A DNA stretch of 64,000 nt. Origin: SZUA-430 sp964561925 (GTDB lineage: Bacteria > Pseudomonadota > Alphaproteobacteria > Micropepsales > Micropepsaceae). How positions within the stretch are numbered: position 1 is the stretch's first letter; each line of letters opens with the position of its first letter. The position numbers and the translations under genes are program-made. Location: the NCBI GenBank assembly GCA_964561925.1, contig CAZLRW010000008.1, forward strand, positions 1 through 64,000, in the 5' to 3' direction. The notes under the pieces are model-generated. The model worked only from the letters and a program-made list of their open reading frames with translations. It ran no database searches and had not been told where the DNA came from. Below, piece after piece: positions 8,155-17,630 of the stretch.

Positions 8155-9036
8155 CTAAGCCTCAGACGAGCGGCGCGACGCCAACAGCCCGGCGATCGCC
8201 GCCACGAAGAAGATCATACAAAAGATGCTGCCTTCCGGCCCCTGCGCACCGCCGGTGATATCCGCACTGCCCTGCGCATGAAGCGCGACCGCCAAGGCCG
8301 GAATGTGCGCGTCGAGCCCCGTCACCGGAACCTCGAACCCGACCGCGAGCATCCAATTCCAACCCGCGTGCCAGCCCATCACGCCCCAAATATTGCCTGT
8401 CTTGATCACCCACGCGCAGGCGAACAGCGCGAAGAGATAGACGTTGGCGGTCACAAGAAACGCCTGCCCCGGCCCGTAGTGCAACAACGTGAACAGCGCG
8501 GACGACAGCACGACGGCCACGACGATACCAAGCTTGCGCGTTATCGCCGAGAGCAACCAACCGCGAAACACGATCTCTTCGACGCTCGCCTGCACGGCGA
8601 AGGCAAGTGCCAGCAAGCCGATGTTCATCAAAGCGCCGTCCGCCTGAAACGCCTTGAGGACTGCACCCGCCTCGTAACCGCCCCAAGCCCAAATGGCGGC
8701 GACGACGCCGGAGATCGTCGCCACGCCGATGAGAACACCTGAGGCGAACGATCGGGCTTCCGCCGGCTTCAAGCCGATCGTCGAGAGCGAACGCTGCTCG
8801 ATCAGCACGACCCACAGAATGACCAGAAGCCCGCAGGCGAAGAAGTCGAACGTCAACCACGCGGCAAGGCCGACGGGTCCGACCGGATCGAGGTTCTGAT
8901 CCAACCATCCAAAGCCCTGGAGGAAGGGCGCGATACCCAGTGAGGGAACCACGATAAAGATCAAGCACAGAACCGGCGCGAACAGCCCCCAGGGTATCCA
9001 CCCCCGTGCCGCCTCCGCCGAGTAGATCGAACGCAT
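8155..9036 (-). CDS. CPBP-family intramembrane metalloprotease
   Basis: A 293-residue membrane protein with roughly eight hydrophobic segments. It carries the CPBP (Abi/CAAX) motifs: EE..FRGWLL in SVEEIVFRGWLLS (motif 1), FTLLHYGPGQ (motif 2, His ligand) and GWHAGWNWML (motif 3). These glutamates and histidines bind the catalytic zinc in homologues that cleave prenylated or membrane peptides; many bacterial members have no known substrate. It is 36 bp downstream of the AraC gene on the same strand and may be cotranscribed with it. Confidence 0.9.
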   Translation of the reverse strand: MRSIYSAEAARGWIPWGLFAPVLCLIFIVVPSLGIAPFLQGFGWLDQNLDPVGPVGLAAWLTFDFFACGLLVILWVVLIEQRSLSTIGLKPAEARSFASGVLIGVATISGVVAAIWAWGGYEAGAVLKAFQADGALMNIGLLALAFAVQASVEEIVFRGWLLSAITRKLGIVVAVVLSSALFTLLHYGPGQAFLVTANVYLFALFACAWVIKTGNIWGVMGWHAGWNWMLAVGFEVPVTGLDAHIPALAVALHAQGSADITGGAQGPEGSIFCMIFFVAAIAGLLASRRSSEA

Positions 9037-9072
9037 GCCACCTCGCCTGACGCGGCCGGAAAGGCCGAGCGT

Positions 9073-9912
9073 CTAGTTCGGCGCGATCCGCGCCCCGCGT
9101 ATAGAACGATCGTGCGCGCCCTGAACCGCGCGAAGCCAGCTGCGCGGCGTCATCCCGAACGCGCCTTTGAAGGCTCGGTTAAAGTGGCTCTGGTCGCTGA
9201 AGCCCGTGACCAGCGCACTCTCGGCCGCCCCGACGCCGCGCAACATCAGCGCGCGCGCCCGATCAAGCCTGCGCAGCACGAGATAGCGATACGGACTGGT
9301 ACCCAGCATCGCCCGAAAGTCCCGCGACAACTGCCACCGGTCATGCCCCGTCACATGCTCAAGATCGCTGAGCGAGACGTTGAACGAAGGCCGCGCGTCG
9401 ATATACGCCTTCGCCCGCATCACCGCCGCGCCGTTCGCAATCCGTGGAGCCCGCACGCCCGAAGAAACGTCGTGAAGCGCCGTCGCCAACTGAAGCAACG
9501 CGTCCTCCGCCTCAAGCGGCGCCAACGCGCGATCGCAATCGTCAAGCATCGCCGACACGGCAGTGCGAAGACGCGGATCGCGCGACACGCCGCCGTCGAC
9601 GAACGGCAGCGGGACTCCGCCCAAGACAGCCTGAATCAAAGTCGGGGCGAGATAGGCCGTGCGATAACGAAACGCGCCACCGTCGCCCGCGCGCCCGTCA
9701 TGAAGCTCATCCGGATGCAGCACGACCACCTGCCCCGGCAACGAGTGCCGTGCCGCCCCGCGATAGTCGAAACTCTGCACACCGCTGAGCGTAACGCCGA
9801 TCGCATAGGTGTCATGCCGGTGCGGCGCAAACGCCGCCCCCGAGAAACAAGCCTCGATCCGATCAATCTCGCCGGGCGCCCGAACAATCCACCCGGCCTC
9901 ACGCGCCGCCAT
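9073..9912 (-). CDS. AraC-family transcriptional regulator
   Basis: A 279-residue regulator. Residues about 10-105 form a cupin-like sensing domain (PHRHDTYAIGVTLSGVQSFDYRGA, then LPGQVVVLHPDELHDG). About 165-265 is the double helix-turn-helix DNA-binding domain, ending with the conserved VTGFSDQSHFNRAFKGAFGMTPRSWLR. The effector is unknown. It probably controls itself and the CPBP gene that follows on the same strand. Confidence 0.92.
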   Translation of the reverse strand: MAAREAGWIVRAPGEIDRIEACFSGAAFAPHRHDTYAIGVTLSGVQSFDYRGAARHSLPGQVVVLHPDELHDGRAGDGGAFRYRTAYLAPTLIQAVLGGVPLPFVDGGVSRDPRLRTAVSAMLDDCDRALAPLEAEDALLQLATALHDVSSGVRAPRIANGAAVMRAKAYIDARPSFNVSLSDLEHVTGHDRWQLSRDFRAMLGTSPYRYLVLRRLDRARALMLRGVGAAESALVTGFSDQSHFNRAFKGAFGMTPRSWLRAVQGAHDRSIRGARIAPN

Positions 9913-9984
9913 ACGCAGACCTCAAAGAGCGTCGGGCATTACCGCGCACCTGGAAGGAGAATGCAAATGCGGCGGGAGGTAACC

Positions 9985-11814
9985 CTACCCCTTCGCCGCC
10001 TCCGGCATCACCACGCGGATGTTCGCTTCGCGCAACTGCTTCGGCAGCGGTTCGCTCGGTGCGCCCATCATCAGGTCTTCGGCTTTTTGGTTCATCGGGA
10101 ACATCGTGACTTCGCGCAGGTTTTCTTCGCCCGCGATCAGCATCACGATGCGGTCGACGCCGGGCGCGGTGCCGCCGTGCGGCGGCGCGCCATAGCGGAA
10201 CGCGTTCAGCATGCCGCCGAACTTCTGCTCGACCACCGACTCCGGATAGCCCGCGATGTCGAACGCCTTGATCATGATCTCAGGCTTGTGGTTGCGGATC
10301 GCACCCGACGATAGCTCGATGCCGTTGCATACGATGTCGTACTGGAACGCCGTGATCCCTAAGATCGTCTTCTCGTCCGTCTTGTCGAGCTTCAGGAACG
10401 CCTCATGCTCGAAGTTCGGCATCGAGAACGGGTTGTGAGAGAAGTCGATCTTCTTCTCCTCCTCGTTCCACTCGTACATCGGAAAGTCCACGACCCAGCA
10501 GAAATGGAAGTCGTAATAGGGCGAGGCCTTGAGCTGCAGTTCGTTACCGATCCGCGTGCGCGCTGCGCCCGCAAGCTTCGCGGCTGCGTCCGCCTTGCCG
10601 GCCGCGAAGAACAGCGCATCGCCCGCCTTGACGCCCGCCTTTTGCGCGAGCCGCGCCAGCACAGGCTCCGGAATGAACTTCGCAATCGGCCCCTTGCCGG
10701 CGAGCTTCCCACCCTCGTTCTCGAACGTGATGTAGCCGAGACCCGGCGCCTTCATCTCGGCGCGCGCCCAATCGTTCAGCTTGTCGAAGAACGACCGCGG
10801 CTGTGACCCGGCGCCCGGCGCGGGAATCGCGCGCACGACGCCGCCTTGCGCGACGACGGTCTTGAACGCCTTGAACTCGACGCTCGCGTCCGCGAACTCC
10901 GCACTCACATCCGCGATCACGATCGGGTTCCTGAGGTCGGGCTTGTCCGACCCGTATTTCAGCATCGACTCCGCGTACGGAATGCGCGGGAACGGTCCCG
11001 GGTTGATCGTCCGCCCGTTCGCGAATTCCTCGAACGTGCCGCGCAGCACCGGTTCCACCGCCGCAAACACATCTTCTTGAGTGACGAAGCTCATCTCGAG
11101 GTCGAGCTGATAGAACTCGCCCGGCGAGCGGTCCGCGCGCGCGTCTTCATCGCGGAAACACGGCGCGATCTGGAAGTAGCGATCGAAGCCCGCAACCATG
11201 ATCAGCTGCTTGAACTGCTGCGGCGCCTGCGGCAGCGCATAGAACTTTCCCGGATGCAACCGCGACGGCACCAAGAAGTCGCGCGCGCCCTCCGGCGACG
11301 ACGCGGTCAAGATCGGCGTCTGAAACTCGGTGAACCCTTGCGCCACCATCCGCCGGCGCAAACTCGTGATCACGTGGGAGCGCAAGAGTATGTTCTTGTG
11401 CAGACGGTCGCGGCGCAAATCGAGGAAGCGGTATTTGAGCCGCGTTTCCTCCGGATACTCCGCATCGCCGAACACCGGCAGCGGCAGCTCACCCGCCGTC
11501 GACTGCAGCGCGACCTCTTCGATCCGAAGTTCGATCTCGCCGGTCGGCATATCCTTATTAACCGTGTCGCCGGGGCGCGCCGTCACCTGACCGGTGAACG
11601 TCACCACGAACTCCGAGCGCAACACGTCGACCGCCTTGAACGCAGGACTGTCCGGTTCGACGACGCATTGCGTCAGCCCGTAATTGTCGCGGAGATCGAT
11701 GAACACGAGCCCGCCATGATCGCGCCGGCGGTGGACCCAACCGGAGACGCGCGCACGCGTCCCCACATGGGCGGCGCGCAATTCGCCGCAGGTGTGCGTG
11801 CGATAGCGATGCAT
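9985..11814 (-). CDS. aspS: Aspartyl-tRNA synthetase, bacterial type
   Basis: A 609-residue class II synthetase that charges tRNA-Asp. It has an OB-fold anticodon-binding domain (residues 1-110), motif 2 (CFRDEDARADRSPGEFYQLDLEMSF), the bacterial GAD insertion domain, and motif 3 (GTAPGVDRIVMLIAGEENLREV). In the OB fold, RRRDHGG carries His33 where discriminating enzymes such as that of E. coli have Leu. In Pseudomonas-type enzymes this His goes with non-discriminating activity that also charges tRNA-Asn, with GatCAB finishing the job. That is an inference here. The gene is divergent from rnd with 107 bp between starts. Confidence 0.97.
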   Translation of the reverse strand: MHRYRTHTCGELRAAHVGTRARVSGWVHRRRDHGGLVFIDLRDNYGLTQCVVEPDSPAFKAVDVLRSEFVVTFTGQVTARPGDTVNKDMPTGEIELRIEEVALQSTAGELPLPVFGDAEYPEETRLKYRFLDLRRDRLHKNILLRSHVITSLRRRMVAQGFTEFQTPILTASSPEGARDFLVPSRLHPGKFYALPQAPQQFKQLIMVAGFDRYFQIAPCFRDEDARADRSPGEFYQLDLEMSFVTQEDVFAAVEPVLRGTFEEFANGRTINPGPFPRIPYAESMLKYGSDKPDLRNPIVIADVSAEFADASVEFKAFKTVVAQGGVVRAIPAPGAGSQPRSFFDKLNDWARAEMKAPGLGYITFENEGGKLAGKGPIAKFIPEPVLARLAQKAGVKAGDALFFAAGKADAAAKLAGAARTRIGNELQLKASPYYDFHFCWVVDFPMYEWNEEEKKIDFSHNPFSMPNFEHEAFLKLDKTDEKTILGITAFQYDIVCNGIELSSGAIRNHKPEIMIKAFDIAGYPESVVEQKFGGMLNAFRYGAPPHGGTAPGVDRIVMLIAGEENLREVTMFPMNQKAEDLMMGAPSEPLPKQLREANIRVVMPEAAKG

Positions 11815-11921
11815 GGGAATTCCTTGATGTTTCGGGCGACAGCCGCTTTAAGGGCGCACCTTGTGGCGGCACCCCGCGCCACCTGTCAAGGGCGCGAATC
11901 TTGGGCTATAGCACCGCACCA

Positions 11922-13076
11922 ATGGTCACTGTCATCACGTCGAACGGCGAACTTGCCGAGGCCTGCGCCCGCTTCGCCGGCGCGCCTTACGTCGCCATCG
12001 ACACCGAATTCATGCGCGACACGACGTACTGGCCGAAGCTGTGCCTGATTCAGGCGGCGGTGCCGGGCTTTGCCGTCGTGATCGATCCGCTGGCGCCGGG
12101 CCTCGACCTCGCGCCGTTCTACGGGTTGCTGCGCTCGCCGGGCACGATCAAGGTGTTCCACGCCGCGCGCCAAGACATCGAGATCTTCTTTCATCAGGCG
12201 GCGACAATCCCCGCGCCGCTGTTCGACACGCAGGTCGCCGCGATGGTGTGCGGGTTCGGCGACTCGGCCGCTTACGAGACGCTCGTGCGCGAACTCGCCC
12301 ACGCGCAGATCGACAAGTCGTCACGCTTCACCGACTGGTCGCGCCGGCCGTTGAGCGACAAGCAGCTGACCTACGCGCTCTCGGACGTCACGCATCTCTG
12401 CCGCGTTTACGAAACGCTCAAGAAGCAGCTCGACAAGTCCGGCCGCTCGCATTGGCTGGAAGAAGAACTCGACGTCCTGCGCGCGCCCGAAACCTACGAA
12501 CTGAAACCGGAAGAATCCTGGCGTCGTCTGAAGATGCGCGGCGGCAACCGCCGCTTCACCGCGGTCCTGATGGAAATCGCCGCTTGGCGCGAACGCCTGG
12601 CGCAGGAGCGCGACGTCCCGCGCAGCCGCGTGATGAAGGACGAGGCGCTGTTCGAGATCGCAGCCCAAGCGCCGCAATCGACCGACGAACTTGACGCCCT
12701 GCGCGGCATCCCGCGCGGCTTCGCGAGCTCGCGCGCAGCGCAAGGCTTGATCGAAGCGGTGAAGGCGGGCCTTGCCTTGCCCGCCTCCGCGATCCCCGAC
12801 ATCGACCGCGGCCCGCCGCCGGCCGTGCCGCCGGTGCTGGGCGACATGCTGCGTGTCCTGCTCAAGATCCAGTGCGAGGCGCACGGCGTCGCGCAGAAGC
12901 TGATCGCCTCGTCGAGCGACCTCGACCAGATCGCGGCCGACGACAAGGCCGACGTGCCCGCGCTCTCCGGCTGGCGGCGCGAAATCTTCGGCGACGCCGC
13001 GCTCGAACTGAAGCACGGCCGCATCGCGCTTACGATCCGGGAACGCAAGGCGATCGTGGTGGCGGTCGAGAACTGA
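11922..13076 (+). CDS. rnd: Ribonuclease D
   Basis: A 384-residue 3'-5' exoribonuclease of the DEDDy type that trims tRNA and other RNA 3' ends. The active-site blocks are VAIDTEFMRDTTYWPKLCLIQ (Asp, Glu), FHAARQDIEIFFH (Asp) and LTYALSDVTHL (Tyr, Asp). Helical HRDC-type domains follow from about residue 205. The ATG at 11,922 was chosen over the TTG at 11,901 because MVTVITSNGELAE matches the usual start. It converges on the ppx gene with nine bases between stops. Confidence 0.95.
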   Translation: MVTVITSNGELAEACARFAGAPYVAIDTEFMRDTTYWPKLCLIQAAVPGFAVVIDPLAPGLDLAPFYGLLRSPGTIKVFHAARQDIEIFFHQAATIPAPLFDTQVAAMVCGFGDSAAYETLVRELAHAQIDKSSRFTDWSRRPLSDKQLTYALSDVTHLCRVYETLKKQLDKSGRSHWLEEELDVLRAPETYELKPEESWRRLKMRGGNRRFTAVLMEIAAWRERLAQERDVPRSRVMKDEALFEIAAQAPQSTDELDALRGIPRGFASSRAAQGLIEAVKAGLALPASAIPDIDRGPPPAVPPVLGDMLRVLLKIQCEAHGVAQKLIASSSDLDQIAADDKADVPALSGWRREIFGDAALELKHGRIALTIRERKAIVVAVEN

Positions 13077-13085
13077 TCGCGCGGT

Positions 13086-14606
13086 CTACCGCAACTCGAT
13101 CTTCATCGTGCGGTCGAGCGCCCTGGCCAAATCTTCGAGACGCTTCGTGATGGCTTCGGCGACCAGCGCCTGATGGGCGCGGGGGATCGTGACGACGAGC
13201 GATGCGGTCGTCAGCTTCACCGACGTTTCGCCGAGAAGGTTCGCGGCAGGTCCGGCCATCACCAGCGCCGCGCGCAAGGCGAGGCCAAGCCGCTCGGCGC
13301 GGGCATAGGCCTCATCGCCCGCGAACTTGCGCACGCGGCGCACGACCTTTTCGTCCTCGCCCGCATAGCGGTGGAACATCGTGAGCGCGAGCAGGGCGCG
13401 CTCGTTGTGGTCGATGCCGATAAACGGCGCGTTCAGCACCTCGTTGAACGACTGCTCGGCGCGGTGGTCGGGATGGCCGCGCCAGCCGGTGTCGGCCAGG
13501 AAGCAGGCCGCGCGGCGCAGCCGGTCGAACTCCTTGCCCGTGCCCGCGAACAGCGGCGCCGTCCACCGGTCGAGAATGCGGCCGAGCGCCGGGTCGCGGC
13601 CCAAGCGCACCGCCATGTCCTCGCAAGCCGCGAGCAGCGGGTCCTTTGCGCGTTCCTCAGGCGGCAGCTTGGCGAACAACACGCCTTCGCGCAGACCGAA
13701 GGCGGAGATCACCACGCGGTCGAGCTTGGCGGCCTTGATCAACCGCTCCATCACGACCGCGCCGTACGGGATCGCCTCCGCACGCCGCTTCGTGACCGAC
13801 TCGATCGCTTCCAGCGACTTGCGTCCCAGCCCCGAGATGACGTTGACGAAGCTCAGCGCGCGATCGCGCGGAATCTCGTAGTGGTGCAGAACACGGATCG
13901 CGTGCTCGGCATCGTCCATGTGCACGCGCGCGATGTTGCGCCAGACGCCGCCGACCGCGTAGAGCGCCTTGCCCTTGAGGCGGTCGAGCCCCTCGATTTG
14001 CTCCAGCCCCCTGTCGACGATCGCGCGCGCGCGGTCGGTCTTGCCCTCGCTCATGTCCATCAGGCGCAGCGGGCCGAACGGCAGCGTGACGCACGCGCCT
14101 TGCTTGCCGCCCGAGACGAACGACAGTTCGAGACTGCCGCCGCCCAGGTCGCCGACGATCCCATCGGCGTCGGGGATCGCGGCAAGCACGCCCTCGGCGG
14201 CGAACCGCGCTTCTTCCTCGCCCGTCAGGATTCGGATCGGCGCGCCCAGCGCGTCGCGCGCGCGCGCCACAAAGAGATTGCCGTTCTTGGCATCGCGTAC
14301 GGCGGCGGTCGCCACCGCCTCGACACGGGTGATGCCGCGGTTGGTCAGGATCTCACGGAAGCGGGCAAGCGAGGCCAGCGCCGCATCGCTTCCCGCTTCG
14401 TCCAGATGACCGGTCGTGACCATGTTTCGACCGATGGCGCACAAGCTCTTTTCGTTGAAGAGCGATGCGGGGCTGCGCGAGGCACGGTCGTAAATCACCA
14501 GGCGGACAGAGTTCGAGCCGATGTCGATGACGCCGAACGGTCCTTCGCCCGGCGCAACGGACGGCACCGTCAGACGACGGACCGGATCGCCGGAACCGTT
14601 CGCCAT
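13086..14606 (-). CDS. ppx: Exopolyphosphatase, Ppx/GppA family
   Basis: A 506-residue enzyme of the actin/hsp70-like ATPase fold that releases phosphate from the ends of polyphosphate or hydrolyses pppGpp. The phosphate loops are FGVIDIGSNSVRLVIYD (residues about 20-36) and IVGDLGGGSLELSFVSGG. A helical HD-like C-terminal domain follows. It lies directly downstream of ppk1 (six bases between stop and start), so synthesis and breakdown of polyphosphate share one operon. Ppx and GppA cannot be told apart from sequence alone; the ppk link favours Ppx. Confidence 0.93.
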   Translation of the reverse strand: MANGSGDPVRRLTVPSVAPGEGPFGVIDIGSNSVRLVIYDRASRSPASLFNEKSLCAIGRNMVTTGHLDEAGSDAALASLARFREILTNRGITRVEAVATAAVRDAKNGNLFVARARDALGAPIRILTGEEEARFAAEGVLAAIPDADGIVGDLGGGSLELSFVSGGKQGACVTLPFGPLRLMDMSEGKTDRARAIVDRGLEQIEGLDRLKGKALYAVGGVWRNIARVHMDDAEHAIRVLHHYEIPRDRALSFVNVISGLGRKSLEAIESVTKRRAEAIPYGAVVMERLIKAAKLDRVVISAFGLREGVLFAKLPPEERAKDPLLAACEDMAVRLGRDPALGRILDRWTAPLFAGTGKEFDRLRRAACFLADTGWRGHPDHRAEQSFNEVLNAPFIGIDHNERALLALTMFHRYAGEDEKVVRRVRKFAGDEAYARAERLGLALRAALVMAGPAANLLGETSVKLTTASLVVTIPRAHQALVAEAITKRLEDLARALDRTMKIELR

Positions 14607-14612
14607 CTCGCG

Positions 14613-16862
14613 CTACTGACCCTTAGAGCGGCCGCGACCGGCCGCGCGGCCAGAGCCCGCGCCCTGCCCCTTGCCGCCACGGCCCGAGAGGCTCGGGTTG
14701 GTCATGAAGTATTCGTGCGCGCTGAACGCGTCGCCGACGTCGTAGCCCGGCGCGCGCAAATAGGTGCCGTCGCCCTGCAGGTACCAGCTTTGCGCCACGT
14801 CGCGCAGATTCGATTGCATGATCTGGCCCATTACCTGCTCGTGAACCGTGGGGTTCTCGACCGGCACCAGCACCTCGACCCGGCGGTCGAGATTGCGCGG
14901 CATCCAATCGGCGGAGGAGATGTACACGTTCGCCTCGGGGTGCGGCAACCCGCGGCCGTTGCCGAAACAGACAATGCGCGCGTGTTCCAGGAAGCGACCG
15001 ACGATGCTCTTGACGCGGATATTCTCGGACATGCCGGGGATGCCCGGGCGCAAACAGCAAATGCCCCGCACGACCAGCTCGATTTTCACGCCGGCTTGGC
15101 TCGCACGGTAGAGTTCGTCGATGATCGCCGCGTCAACGAGCGCGTTCAGCTTCGCCCAAATCTGACCCGGGCGTCCCGCCTTCGCGTGGGCGGCCTCGGC
15201 GCGGATGTGGCGGATCAGCGTGTCGCGCAGATTAACGGGCGAGGCGGTCAGCTTCTCAAGGCGCGAAGGTTCGGCATAGCCCGTGATGAAGTTGAAGACG
15301 GCGCCCGCATCGCGCCCGAGCTTCGCGTCCGCCGTGAACAGCGACAGGTCTGTGTAAATCTTGGCCGTCGCCGCATGATAGTTGCCGGTGCCGAAATGCG
15401 CATAGGTGCGCAGGACGTTCGCCTCGCGCCGCACGACGAGCGAGATCTTCGCGTGCGTCTTCAACTGCAGGAAGCCGTAGACGACCTGCACGCCCGCACG
15501 CTGCATGTCGTGCGCCCACTTGATGTTCGCCGCCTCGTCGAAGCGCGCCTTGAGTTCGACGAGCGCGGTCACCGACTTGCCGGCTTCGGCCGCCTCGATC
15601 AGCGCGGCGACGACGGGCGAGTCGTTGCCGGTGCGATAGAGCGTCTGCTTGATCGCCACCACGTCCGGGTCGGCGGCCGCCTGGCGCAGGAACTGCACGA
15701 CCACGTCGAACGACTCGAACGGATGATGGACGATGAGGTCCTTCGCGCGGATCGCCGCAAAGCAGTCGCCGTTGAACTGGCGGATTCGTTCGGGGAAGCG
15801 CGGATTGTACGGCTTGAACAGAAGGTCGGGCCGGTCCTTCGTGATGAGCTGGCTCGTGTCGGCCAGACCCAAAATGCCCTCGACGTTGACCGGCTCGTTG
15901 CCGCCGAGGTCCAGGTGGTCGACGATGAAGCTGCGCAAATCGTCGGGCATCGAGGATTCGAACTTGATGCGGATGACGCTGCCGCGCCGGCGACGTTTCA
16001 ACGCGCCTTCGAACCAGCGCGCGAGATCCTCGGCTTCTTCGGCGACTTCGATATCGCTGTCGCGCAGGACCCGGAAACAGCCGCTGCCCACCACCTGATA
16101 GGCCGGAAACAGTCGGTCCAGGAACACGCCGATGATCTTTTCGAGCGCGATGAAGCGTGCACTCGGCGGCGCCGTGCCGTTGGCGCTCTGCGGTTGGGGC
16201 AGCCGGATGAAACGCGGGATCTGCCCCGGGATCGGGATCAAGGCTTCCATCTCGCGGCCGTCTTTGCGCCGGAGTTGGAGCGCCAGCGTCAGGCCCAGAT
16301 TTGGAATGAAGGGGAACGGGTGGGCCGGATCGATCGCAAGCGGCGTCAACACCGGATAGATGTCGTCCGTGAACTTCGCATCGAGCCAGGCAAGGTCGCT
16401 TTCGCTCAGTTCCTTGGGTTCGACGACCGCGATGCCGGCCTTGCGCAGCAGCGCCGTGAGGTTCAGCCAGACGCGCTGTTGCTCGGCCATCAGATCCGAC
16501 GCGCGCGCGTTGACCGCGGCCAATTGCTGCTGCGGACCGAGCCCGTCGTCCGACAGCGTGCTGACGCCGGCCGTCAACATGCCCTTCAGGCCCGCGACGC
16601 GGACCATGTAGAACTCGTCGAGGTTCGCCGCCGAGATCGACAGGAACCGCAGCCGTTCGAGCAGCGGGTGCCGCTCGTTCTGCGCCTCTTCCAAAACGCG
16701 CGTGTTGAAAGCGAGCCACGAAAGTTCGCGGTTGATCAAGCGCTCGGGCGACGCCGCATCGATTTGCGGCTGCTTGGCGGTGCCGCGCGGCTCGCGCTTG
16801 GGCGTCCCCGCACCGGCCGCCGGCGGGGTGTTCGCGTCGCGTTTCGATTGCGTCGTGTCCAT
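14613..16862 (-). CDS. ppk: Polyphosphate kinase 1
   Basis: A 749-residue kinase that polymerises the gamma-phosphate of ATP into polyphosphate. The N-domain starts at about residue 40 with LINRELSWLAFNTRVLEEAQN, the family signature. The PLD-like C-terminal domains contain LKARFDEAANIKWA, the autophosphorylated His in LKTHAKISLVVRRE, and FGTGNYHAATAKIYTDLSLFTAD. A poly-basic tail (GRAAGRGRSKGQ) closes the protein. The N-terminal 35 residues are Pro/Ala-rich and unstructured. It is the first gene of the ppk-ppx operon. Confidence 0.97.
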   Translation of the reverse strand: MDTTQSKRDANTPPAAGAGTPKREPRGTAKQPQIDAASPERLINRELSWLAFNTRVLEEAQNERHPLLERLRFLSISAANLDEFYMVRVAGLKGMLTAGVSTLSDDGLGPQQQLAAVNARASDLMAEQQRVWLNLTALLRKAGIAVVEPKELSESDLAWLDAKFTDDIYPVLTPLAIDPAHPFPFIPNLGLTLALQLRRKDGREMEALIPIPGQIPRFIRLPQPQSANGTAPPSARFIALEKIIGVFLDRLFPAYQVVGSGCFRVLRDSDIEVAEEAEDLARWFEGALKRRRRGSVIRIKFESSMPDDLRSFIVDHLDLGGNEPVNVEGILGLADTSQLITKDRPDLLFKPYNPRFPERIRQFNGDCFAAIRAKDLIVHHPFESFDVVVQFLRQAAADPDVVAIKQTLYRTGNDSPVVAALIEAAEAGKSVTALVELKARFDEAANIKWAHDMQRAGVQVVYGFLQLKTHAKISLVVRREANVLRTYAHFGTGNYHAATAKIYTDLSLFTADAKLGRDAGAVFNFITGYAEPSRLEKLTASPVNLRDTLIRHIRAEAAHAKAGRPGQIWAKLNALVDAAIIDELYRASQAGVKIELVVRGICCLRPGIPGMSENIRVKSIVGRFLEHARIVCFGNGRGLPHPEANVYISSADWMPRNLDRRVEVLVPVENPTVHEQVMGQIMQSNLRDVAQSWYLQGDGTYLRAPGYDVGDAFSAHEYFMTNPSLSGRGGKGQGAGSGRAAGRGRSKGQ

Positions 16863-16947
16863 CGCCGCCCGATCGTCAGAGGTCAGAAATTGCGGGTGTC
16901 TTCGCGCGGGGACCCTAGACCAATCCCCCTGCCCTTGTCAGCCGAAC

Positions 16948-17625
16948 CTACGTCCGTTCGGCATCGAGCAGTTGCAACGCTTTGACCCCGATTTTGACCG
17001 AAATGTTACGCTTTTGTTGCAGCGCCAGCTTGTCGATCAGAACGACGATCCGTTCCGCGTCGGCAAACGAGCGCTGAAGCCGCGGCACAACATAGTCGAT
17101 CAGGGCTTCGGGATGCTTAAGCTGGCGGTCGGCGAACAGCTTCAAAAGCACGCGCGCGATCAAGGCCTCGTCGGGCAGCTGAAGTTCCGCGCCGGGCAAC
17201 GCGGTTAACCGGGAGTGAAGATCGGGCACCGCGGCCGGCCAATGCACCGGGGCCGAGGTGCCCGTCATGAGCAGCCATCCGCCGGTCTGCGCTACGAAAT
17301 TCAAGAGGTGGAAAAGCGCCGGCCCGCCCGTCCGCCGGTCGGCGTCGTCGATCGCGAACGCGCCGCCTGCGGGCAACGCCGCCACGAAACTCTCCGTCAG
17401 TTCGTCCGGCGCAATCTCGCGTGCACGCGACTCCGCGCGCCAGATTTCGAGCAGATGCGTCTTGCCGGATCCCTGCAGACCCCAAATTGCCGCGGCGCGC
17501 GACGGCCACGCCGGCCAGGCATCGACGAACGCAAGCGCTGCCGCGTTCGCCTCGCCCGGGACGAAGTCGGCGCGCGCATAGCTGCGCTTGGCCGCAAACG
17601 GAAACGGAATCTGTTCGCGGGGCAT
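16948..17625 (-). CDS. hdaA: DnaA-like regulatory ATPase (HdaA type)
   Basis: A 225-residue protein homologous to the AAA+ domain of DnaA but without its DNA-binding domain. It starts with REQIPFPFAAKRSYARADF, typical of alphaproteobacterial HdaA. It carries Walker A GLQGSGKTHLL, the Walker B-like block GGAFAIDDADR, and a C-terminal arginine-finger region. Hda proteins bind the sliding clamp and stimulate ATP hydrolysis by DnaA to prevent over-initiation. The start at 17,625 was chosen for the conserved QIPF clamp-binding motif directly after it. It lies five bases downstream of the phosphatidyltransferase gene. Confidence 0.9.
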   Translation of the reverse strand: MPREQIPFPFAAKRSYARADFVPGEANAAALAFVDAWPAWPSRAAAIWGLQGSGKTHLLEIWRAESRAREIAPDELTESFVAALPAGGAFAIDDADRRTGGPALFHLLNFVAQTGGWLLMTGTSAPVHWPAAVPDLHSRLTALPGAELQLPDEALIARVLLKLFADRQLKHPEALIDYVVPRLQRSFADAERIVVLIDKLALQQKRNISVKIGVKALQLLDAERT

Positions 17626-17630
17626 GACGA

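Noticed and set aside
13173..16985. A 1270-codon rightward open frame across ppx and ppk
   Set aside because: It is antisense to two confirmed genes. Long antisense frames are expected in GC-rich DNA; composition is Arg/His/Asp-rich with no domain.
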